A stretch of 18,273 bases of DNA. Source: Phycisphaerae bacterium (GTDB lineage Bacteria > Planctomycetota > Phycisphaerae > Phycisphaerales > SM1A02). Below, one piece after another: positions 13,901-18,273 of the stretch. The stretch covers positions 1-18,273 of the forward strand of contig JAUIHC010000005.1 of assembly GCA_030432455.1 (NCBI GenBank), in the 5' to 3' direction. Position 1 is the stretch's first letter. The number at the start of each line of letters is the position of its first letter. The notes beneath the pieces are model-generated. The model ran no database searches. It was not told the DNA's origin and saw only the letters and a list, made by a program, of their open reading frames with translations. The position numbers and the translations under genes are program-made.

Positions 13901-16321
13901 GAGGATGGCCTCGCCGGGGGCGTGGATCCGACCCCCGGGAAGATGAAGACCGACATGCGCGGCCTGCGTGTCGAGCGTGGTTTCGACGGTACGCGAAGTC
14001 GAGCGTCCGCCGACCTCCTGCACCGATACCGTCGCGAGCAGGTTCCAGACCGCGGGCGACGACGGCGACGCGAGGGTCGCGGTCGCCTCACCGAGGTCGT
14101 CGGTGCGAAGGTCGCGGGATTCGCGCATGACCTCGACCGATCGCCGAGGCTCGAAGGTGAAGTCTGCGAAGCGTGCGTCGCGGAACGAGGCGGGCGTCCA
14201 ACGGGCGGTGATGGTGCCCGCCAGCCCCTGAGCAGGCGACCCGTGCAGATAGGTGGTCGTCGATCGGATCAGCGCGGCGCGACCGTCCGTCGAGGGTTCG
14301 GCGGTCGCCTCGACCCGCAGGCGCACCGGGAGAAACGGCATGACCGGGCACTCCAGCGTCGTCACCGGCGTCTTCGATCCGGGAAGGTGCAGGGCCGCGA
14401 TCCAGGTGCCGGTCGGATCCAGCGCGTCGGTCTCGAGGTCCGCGTGGAGAACCCCCTGCACCGGATCGGTCGTCGCTTCGATGGTGCGGGCGACCCGCTC
14501 GTCGGGGCGGATCCAGCGGATCTCGTAGGGCGTGTCGGTCACCGGCTCGCCGTCGCGGGTGCGGACCACCGCGGTCAGGTGGAGCGTCTCGCCCGGTCGA
14601 TGCACGCCCCGCTCGGCGTAGAACGCGGCGTCGACCGGGCCGGTCCACGCGGGGCCCGCGAGCGTGCGATCCTCGATCGCCGTCGCCCGACGCGGTCGGA
14701 CGAAGATGACGTCGTCGCCGCGCCGGGCGGTGACGATGCGGATCTCCTCGCCCCGGAGCGGGAGACGGGCCACGCCGTCGGATCCGGTCACCGGCGAGTC
14801 GATGGCGGTGATGTTCGGCGCCCACGCGGTGACCTCGACGTCGGGAAGAGGCTCTCCGGTCGAGACCGACGTCACCCATGCGACCATTGTGCGCTCGCCG
14901 ACCTCGAGATCGATCGCCAGATCGCTGACCACGAGCACCACGGCGTCGCTTCGCCACGCCTCGTCGGGATCCTCGATCTCGACGTGGTAGATGCCGGGGC
15001 GTCGTTCGACGAAGTCGTCGAGCGGCAGCATCGTGACCCCGCGTCCACCGGCGTGCTGCGGGAGATCGATCACCTGATCGCAGACGAGGTCGCTCGCCCG
15101 CGGAAGGCGGTAGTTGCCGATGAACTCGCCCAGCACCATCGGAAGATGCTCGTCGACCAGTCGGTGCACCAGCAGACGCGCCTTCGCGTATCCGCCGTGT
15201 CGCAGTGCGACCTCGAATCGTCCGCCCGGCACGATCTGTCCTTCAGTCTCCTCGAACGAGAGATGGGGGCTCGGGGTGGGCATCCGAACCGCCCGGACGA
15301 TCGGCTCGTCGAGCAGCGAGCGATCGAGGGCCATGAGTGGGGGATCGATGGTGACCCGGTACGACCGGCCCGCCTCGAACGCCCCCTCGATGATCAGCCG
15401 GTTCCCGGAGACTCGGGTTCGGACACCTCCGGGATCGGGCTCGACGCTGACGGTCGGGGTCGCATTCGCCGCGAGTTGGCGATCGAACCCGACCGTGATG
15501 GTCCGCCCGTGACCACTGCGGTTGTACCAGTCGATGTGCGGCGACGTCCACCTGACCTCGAGCGACGGCGACACGCGGAACGCCCGACGCAGGTCGTCGC
15601 CGAGACCGAGCAGCCCCTCCTGACCGTGGAGATCGCCGTCCATCGCGACCGTCACCTGCGATCCGGGCTTCACCTCGACCGTCAGGTCATGGTGGGTCGC
15701 GATCGTGTCGTCGAGCGCGGCAGGCTCGGCTGCGACGCCGTCGACTTCCAGCGTGAGGTGGGCCAGCAGATTCGACCGCAGCACCGGCTGATTGAACGCG
15801 ACCCGAACCGTGGCGGTCCGCGTCGCGGCGGGGTCGGCCGGCATCGTGATGTCGCCGAGCGAGACGTCCTCGACGGCCAGCGGGCGATAGCGGATGACCG
15901 GAAGCGACCCCTCGTCCAATGCCCACGGCCGGAAGAACGGGTGCGTTGAGTCGGCGCCGACCCGAAGCAGGTTGCCGGGCGGGATCTCTTCGGCCGGCAC
16001 GAACGAGACCGCATCGGGACGGCTCACTTCCCAGACTCCCGCGAGCGCGGGCTCGAGGATGAAAGGCGATCGTTGCAGGGGCCGGCCCACCTGGGCGTCG
16101 GTGAAGACGGGCTGGTTGAAGGTCAGCTGAAGGCGCCCGGACCGTTCGATGAGGGCACTGCCACTGGCCCGGAGGACGCGGAGCGGCTCGGGTGCGGTCG
16201 TCGTCGGCGACGAACCCGCCCCCCCCGGTCGCGGCGCCATCCAGATGCCGAGGTTGATGGCGGTGATCGCGATCGCCGCGATCCAGAACTGAACTTGCCG
16301 CGTGGCTTGCTGACCATGCAT
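10943..16321 (-). CDS. Bacterial alpha-2-macroglobulin with intact thioester (YfhM-like), membrane-anchored
   Basis: A 1792-residue periplasmic protein expected to trap proteases through a cleavable bait region and a reactive thioester. ATG 16321 has AAAGGAG nine bases upstream; an in-frame start at 16510 would add 63 residues without a signal sequence. Residues 11-28 form a hydrophobic helix (QFWIAAIAITAINLGIWM) with no lipobox cysteine, so it is an inner-membrane anchor or signal sequence, not a lipoprotein as in E. coli YfhM. Macroglobulin domains follow, including FYAERGVHRPGETLHLTAVV (about 570). An Arg-rich variable stretch (about 1057-1123, with RDRRR and RRRE) is the bait candidate, followed by the conserved IRVIWRHSETLGDDG region. 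The thioester YPYGCGEQ has Cys1342 and Gln1345, then an alpha-helical thioester domain and a C-terminal receptor-like domain (VDVLPSGFELELP). It forms a GTGA overlap with pbpC. An eight-G tract lies at codons 32-34. Confidence 0.94.
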   Translation of the reverse strand: MHGQQATRQVQFWIAAIAITAINLGIWMAPRPGGAGSSPTTTAPEPLRVLRASGSALIERSGRLQLTFNQPVFTDAQVGRPLQRSPFILEPALAGVWEVSRPDAVSFVPAEEIPPGNLLRVGADSTHPFFRPWALDEGSLPVIRYRPLAVEDVSLGDITMPADPAATRTATVRVAFNQPVLRSNLLAHLTLEVDGVAAEPAALDDTIATHHDLTVEVKPGSQVTVAMDGDLHGQEGLLGLGDDLRRAFRVSPSLEVRWTSPHIDWYNRSGHGRTITVGFDRQLAANATPTVSVEPDPGGVRTRVSGNRLIIEGAFEAGRSYRVTIDPPLMALDRSLLDEPIVRAVRMPTPSPHLSFEETEGQIVPGGRFEVALRHGGYAKARLLVHRLVDEHLPMVLGEFIGNYRLPRASDLVCDQVIDLPQHAGGRGVTMLPLDDFVERRPGIYHVEIEDPDEAWRSDAVVLVVSDLAIDLEVGERTMVAWVTSVSTGEPLPDVEVTAWAPNITAIDSPVTGSDGVARLPLRGEEIRIVTARRGDDVIFVRPRRATAIEDRTLAGPAWTGPVDAAFYAERGVHRPGETLHLTAVVRTRDGEPVTDTPYEIRWIRPDERVARTIEATTDPVQGVLHADLETDALDPTGTWIAALHLPGSKTPVTTLECPVMPFLPVRLRVEATAEPSTDGRAALIRSTTTYLHGSPAQGLAGTITARWTPASFRDARFADFTFEPRRSVEVMRESRDLRTDDLGEATATLASPSSPAVWNLLATVSVQEVGGRSTSRTVETTLDTQAAHVGLHLPGGRIHAPGEAILGETVVLADGVVAADRTPELRLARVERDWNYERADGRWRWRSTESVIPMSVAVDLDATTLTADGAVPFRLPGLGDGEYRLSATVPGTDITASVDFHVSRWQSEGRMAAERSDRLELVPGRDTARPGETMSVLVRSPFPGTALVSVETDDIVRSTVVEVDDAGVNIDVQIPVEARDTAFVSAILVRPLDSDRKAWAPLVARGATRIMIDRTPHRLAPEISASSDARPGEIVSTTVVVPDASASAVVHLWAVEEGALLPTGYHAPDPVDTLFRDRRRQVTAISSVVDLIPEFDRTSVGDAIGGDAATRRREPVPVRLPEIRVIWRHSETLGDDGRIEADLMMPELDGAMRLMAVAIDGDRYGATEHLIGVVPAIQLVAALPRTMAPRDRASIPVTLRNNTASPTEVGLGVDSTDRLDVDLDTATVRLEPGEATTVDLHLRSNRVGEAPITLRATARERSGSEAAPVETVMNWQVAVRPPFGFQRETQRMIVDGGTTRPIERDRQLEAAGGTVEVIVSAVADVDLGPAVRDLIDYPYGCGEQIGSRVEGLLAALTVDPSVAMVDPDTIRSMAASGLARLWETQGRDGRIPYWMGGGGDDWLTARTAMLAGRASDRGVPMPSGFREELLEAVSRIVARNQIDRRTRLLGLRVLADAGRADEAAIETILLEVEDLSLVERAQLAAALMDQGRFVEARALVDGFIEPTAMPPTDRGIFTSDATDAAIALAVGLQVHPDSASLIRLRDFVAARQGDRRWRTTYETAASVEALTAWSRAHPASGDARGTVIVAGHEVRFDGGEPVHARIEIDPDSIGSGVERVVSEGDGPLHVVITTSGVANTAETSEPTTRGLEVTRRWLDATGAPIDPATPILAGRTVIVEVTYRSILGADLPNVAIVDVLPSGFELELPALMTSASTEVRLDEVDHAEFRDDRVLIFDTATESPQRFRYVVRAVVPGDWARPGTVAESMYHDAVRATLPIDRVTIDLDPGP
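16219..16226 (-). repeat. Eight-G tract inside the 5' coding region of the macroglobulin gene
   Basis: C8 on the plus strand, G8 in the message, encoding part of MAPRPGGAGSS just after the membrane helix. A one-base change here would remove the whole protein downstream of the anchor. Confidence 0.6.
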
Positions 16322-16330
16322 GGAGCCGTT

Positions 16331-16337
16331 CTCCTTT
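16331..16337 (-). promoter_or_regulatory. Ribosome binding site of the macroglobulin gene
   Basis: AAAGGAG on the minus strand, nine bases before ATG 16321. It is a near-ideal Shine-Dalgarno, decides this start over the upstream in-frame one at 16510, and is unusually strong for this window. Confidence 0.75.
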
Positions 16338-16536
16338 CGTCTCTGAAATGCGGTCGCGTGATGTCCGGGATGCCGGACCGGCGCTGTTCGCATCGTGACC
16401 GATTCCATCATTCGCGGCGCGGATCCATCTCCGAACCGCCGAACCACGCCATCGCTCACGGGTTGTCCACACGACGATGCATCCGCACGCGACACACCCG
16501 CTCGACGCACCGGGATCCGGGGTCGGGCGGGATGAG

Positions 16537-16553
16537 GACCACGAACCGTGGTC
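16537..16553. other. Perfect inverted repeat, possible terminator or operator
   Basis: GACCACG-AAC-CGTGGTC gives a 7-bp stem with a 3-base loop, about 100 bases past the lipoprotein stop and 216 bases before the macroglobulin start. There is no U tract, so its role is open. Confidence 0.35.
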
Positions 16554-16653
16554 GGACTCCCTGAGTTGGCGTACTCAAGTCATCGGGCGAGGACGCGACA
16601 TTGCTGCAGAGATCGACGGCGAACCGCGTCCACCCCGTCCCCGTCTGGGGGGG

Positions 16654-17091
16654 TCAGTCCTCGACGCGGGTGAACCCGTCGTCCATGTGCGCCTGCCGCG
16701 GCGGGCAGTCGTCGGCGACCAGCGTCAGGTGCAGCGATCCGTCGGCGTGGATCGCCCAGTCGTAGAGACCGGGGACGTCGGGACAGACCGGGGCGTCGGC
16801 GTCGTTTCGGAACTCGATGACGGACTCGTCTGCGGTCCAGCGACCCGACACCGCCCCCCGCCCGCTCTCGGCGGGTGGCTGCACCGTGAAGGTCCAGTCC
16901 TCGCGGAGGTCGAGCGTCAGACCATCGACCTTCGACCGCCACGAGCCGATCACGGTCGCCACGCTCTTCGCCTCGGCGGAACGCGGGGTCATGGTGCAGC
17001 CGGCGGAGAGGAGGGTGATCGCGGTCGCGGCCACGGCGAGACCGGAGAAGACGGGACGACGACGAGCGATGTCGAGCAGGCGAGCGGGCAT
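16654..17091 (-). CDS. Small lipoprotein with a calycin-like (lipocalin-type) domain
   Basis: A 145-residue exported lipoprotein. Residues 1-31 are a signal peptide with a basic start and a hydrophobic core ending in the lipobox LSAGC, so Cys32 would be lipidated. The mature part of about 110 residues shows alternating strand pattern: VIGSWRSKVDGLTLDL, AVSGRWTADESVIEFRN, VCPDVPGLYDWAIHADGSLH and LVADDCPPRQ. The G-x-W start, the G-x-W-T repeat and the two cysteines resemble small lipocalin-like proteins in which this Cys pair is conserved; ligand and function are unknown. ATG 17091 has GGAG seven bases upstream. The open frame continues upstream to 18045, but only as a shadow of the repeat protein. 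It precedes the macroglobulin gene in the same direction, separated by 332 bases, so co-transcription is possible but not shown. Confidence 0.82.
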   Translation of the reverse strand: MPARLLDIARRRPVFSGLAVAATAITLLSAGCTMTPRSAEAKSVATVIGSWRSKVDGLTLDLREDWTFTVQPPAESGRGAVSGRWTADESVIEFRNDADAPVCPDVPGLYDWAIHADGSLHLTLVADDCPPRQAHMDDGFTRVED

Positions 17092-17387
17092 GTGGGAACT
17101 CCGGGATGCAAGCCAGAACTTCAGGGACGTCACCGCAGCACGTCGATTCGGCGGCGACGCGACGATCGGACGACGGTAGCCCCCATCCGCAGACTCGACG
17201 AGCGAGATCGCGCTCGGATCAGGTGTGATCGCCGTCGCTCTCGGGCCGATGTGATCCTGAGGCCGCGATTCCGAAGACGTGGACGGATGGCACCACGTCC
17301 GCCGTCGTGAACGCCGAGGCGGCGCGGGGAGGACGGATGGAGGGGGCTTGGAAAGCGGTCGAGCCGGGGCAGCTCGGACCGGGAGGA
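17092..17387. other. Gene-free stretch between the repeat protein and the lipoprotein
   Basis: No gene seen. It contains an inverted repeat GACGTGG-N10-CCACGTC (17276-17282 and 17293-17299), 89 bases past the stop of the repeat protein and possibly a terminator, and an exact 10-base direct repeat GGACGGATGG at 17281-17290 and 17331-17340. The lipoprotein promoter should lie in the left part, but no consensus is visible. Confidence 0.45.
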
Positions 17388-18273
17388 TCACGGGCACGGC
17401 GTCCAGTTGCCGATCAGCAGGCCGAGGTCCGCGGCGGCGATCACACCGTCGCCGTTGAGGTCGCCGAACGGTGGGTTCTGGATGCCCCAGAGCGCGATGA
17501 GCAGTCCCAGGTCGCCCGAATCGATGCAGCCGTCGAGGTTGAGGTCGCCGATCGCGATCTCGCAGGCGTCGGGCGTGCCGTTGTCGTCGTCGTCCTCGTC
17601 GGTCGCGCCCTCGATGTCGCACGAGTCGGGAACGCGGTTGTCGTTGCAGTCGGTCACCGAGCCGTCGTCGATCGCGCACTCGTCCCAGCGACCGTCGAGG
17701 TCGCAGTCGGCCAGGATGCCGGCCGAGATGTCGCACGGATCGGGAATGCCGTTCCCGTCGCAGTCCTCGACCTGACCCTTCAGGATCTCCCAGTAATCGG
17801 GGATGCCGTTGCCGTTGCAGTCGTCCTTGCACTCGTCGGGCGTGCCGTTCGAGTCGACGTCGTTGGACGTCCCGTCTGCGATGTCGCAGTTGTCGGGAAT
17901 CTGGTTGTCGTTGCAGTCCATCGCGAGACCTTCGGCAAGCTCCCAACTGTCGGGAAGGCCGTCGGCGTCGCAGTCGGGCTGGCATTCGTCGGGCACGCCG
18001 TCCGAATCGACGTCGTTCGACGACCCGCCGTCGGCTAGGTCGCACGCATCGGGCACGAGGTTGCCGTTGCAGTCGAGGTCCTGCCCGGAGGAGATCTCGT
18101 ACCCGTCGGGTTCGCCGTCACCGTCGCAGTCGGGATCGCACGAATCCGGTACTCCGTTGCCATCGATGTCGGCAGCGTCGCCCGCGGAGATGTCGCACGC
18201 ATCCCAGACGCCGTTGGCATCGCAATCGACGATCGGCTTCGGCACGACCACCCGAATCGAGGTCGACGGATCC
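17388..18273 (-). CDS. Secreted TSP3-like calcium-repeat protein with dockerin-like C-terminus (partial, 5' end outside window)
   Basis: The frame is open to the right edge of the window (its first visible residues are DPSTSIRVVVPKP), so the N-terminus and signal peptide are missing; about 295 residues are visible. They hold thirteen thrombospondin type 3-like loops of the form D-C/V-D/N-x-N/D-G-x-P-D-x-C, for example DCNGNGIPDYWE and DVDSDGVPDECQ, each able to bind calcium, with many paired cysteines. The C-terminus is a dockerin-like EF-hand pair (GDLNLDGCIDSGDLG and GDLNGDGVIAAADLGLLIG) ending in NWTPCP at the stop. The architecture implies an extracellular, rigid, calcium-stabilised stalk attached to an unseen N-terminal domain. 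A GTG at 18251 is an internal codon, not a start, because the frame continues upstream. No cohesin-type partner is visible in the window. Confidence 0.9.
   Translation of the reverse strand, partial: DPSTSIRVVVPKPIVDCDANGVWDACDISAGDAADIDGNGVPDSCDPDCDGDGEPDGYEISSGQDLDCNGNLVPDACDLADGGSSNDVDSDGVPDECQPDCDADGLPDSWELAEGLAMDCNDNQIPDNCDIADGTSNDVDSNGTPDECKDDCNGNGIPDYWEILKGQVEDCDGNGIPDPCDISAGILADCDLDGRWDECAIDDGSVTDCNDNRVPDSCDIEGATDEDDDDNGTPDACEIAIGDLNLDGCIDSGDLGLLIALWGIQNPPFGDLNGDGVIAAADLGLLIGNWTPCP
17559..18227 (-). repeat. Coding tandem repeat of about thirteen calcium-binding loops
   Basis: The DNA repeats a degenerate unit built on GTTGCAGTCG and TCGTCGGGC..GCCGTT-type words, encoding the DCxxNGxPDxC loops. 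Spacing varies because several loops are followed by short inserts such as DISAG or ELAEGLAM, so this is protein-level repetition and not a satellite. Confidence 0.8.

Larger units (their letters stand above)
16322..16653. other. 332-base gene-free stretch upstream of the macroglobulin gene
   Basis: No convincing gene on either strand; a plus-strand frame starting at 16477 is antisense shadow. Reading leftwards from the lipoprotein stop, it holds a G7 run (16647-16653), an imperfect repeat TGAGT-N6-ACTCA (16562-16577), a perfect 7-bp hairpin (16537-16553), a 6-bp hairpin GTCCGG-GATG-CCGGAC (16363-16378) in the presumed leader, and the AAAGGAG ribosome site. It most likely ends the lipoprotein transcript and carries the macroglobulin-pbpC promoter, but no clear -35/-10 pair is visible. 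Confidence 0.5.

Noticed and set aside
11714..15949. 1411-codon open frame on the plus strand opposite the macroglobulin gene
   Set aside because: It is antisense to a well-supported gene, is full of Arg, Asp and His as expected from complementing high-GC codons, and has no recognisable domain or ribosome site.
16322..16510. Upstream in-frame start of the macroglobulin at 16510
   Set aside because: It would bury the membrane helix behind 63 uncharacteristic residues, while ATG 16321 has AAAGGAG at ideal distance.
16477..17310. 277-codon plus-strand frame over the lipoprotein
   Set aside because: Antisense to the lipoprotein and intergenic DNA, with no domain, ribosome site or plausible composition.
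17307..18038. Val-rich 243-codon plus-strand frame that looks like a membrane protein
   Set aside because: The hydrophobic VVAV repeats are simply the reverse complement of the Asp/Asn/Gly calcium-loop codons.
17092..18045. Upstream extension of the lipoprotein frame to 18045
   Set aside because: The extension is an Arg-rich frame-shifted reading of the calcium-repeat gene; the lipobox signal peptide and GGAG fix the start at 17091.

Overview
The window is GC-rich bacterial DNA, most likely from a planctomycete of the class Phycisphaerae. That assignment is an inference. It rests on secreted proteins carrying dockerin-like EF-hand pairs (GDFNADGRVDGVDLGQL, GDLNGDGVIAAADLGLLIG), on Cys-rich modules built around a CC...WD..C core, and on DCNGNGIPDxCD calcium-loop repeats, all of which recur in that group. 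I see no rRNA, tRNA, CRISPR array, insertion sequence or prophage gene. The ORF density is misleading: because of the base composition, very long antisense frames shadow nearly every real gene.

Plus strand, 1-8711: the tail of a Cys-rich secreted protein (1-233); a secreted M43 (pappalysin/cytophagalysin-type) zinc protease with an EF-hand pair and two Cys-rich modules (407-1927); trpD, anthranilate phosphoribosyltransferase with unusual substrate loops (1959-3050); a ComEC/Rec2-type DNA-uptake channel whose frame fails to stop where its homology ends (3200-6751; recognisable protein ends near 5815); an acidic, largely disordered protein with one C-terminal membrane helix (6363-7844); and a two-domain VOC (glyoxalase/bleomycin-resistance fold) protein (7932-8711). 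A small PilZ protein (5849-6169) lies on the minus strand, convergent with comEC and divergent from the acidic-protein gene.

Minus strand, 8853-18273: read in the direction of transcription, this holds a partial TSP3-like calcium-repeat protein ending in a dockerin-like tail (18273-17388), a small calycin-like lipoprotein (17091-16654), a 1792-residue bacterial alpha-2-macroglobulin with an intact CGEQ thioester (16321-10943), and penicillin-binding protein 1C (10946-8853). The last two overlap through a GTGA junction. This is the known bacterial pairing of a periplasmic protease trap with a peptidoglycan repair synthase.

Most of the window is envelope or extracellular biology: secreted or surface calcium-binding proteins, a protease, a protease trap with cell-wall repair, a DNA-uptake channel and a c-di-GMP receptor. 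TrpD and the VOC protein are the cytoplasmic exceptions. The points most worth a second look are the shared Cys-rich module, the run-on comEC frame, the repeated amphipathic motifs in the acidic protein, the membrane-anchored rather than lipidated thioester macroglobulin, and the eight-base G tracts at two gene starts.
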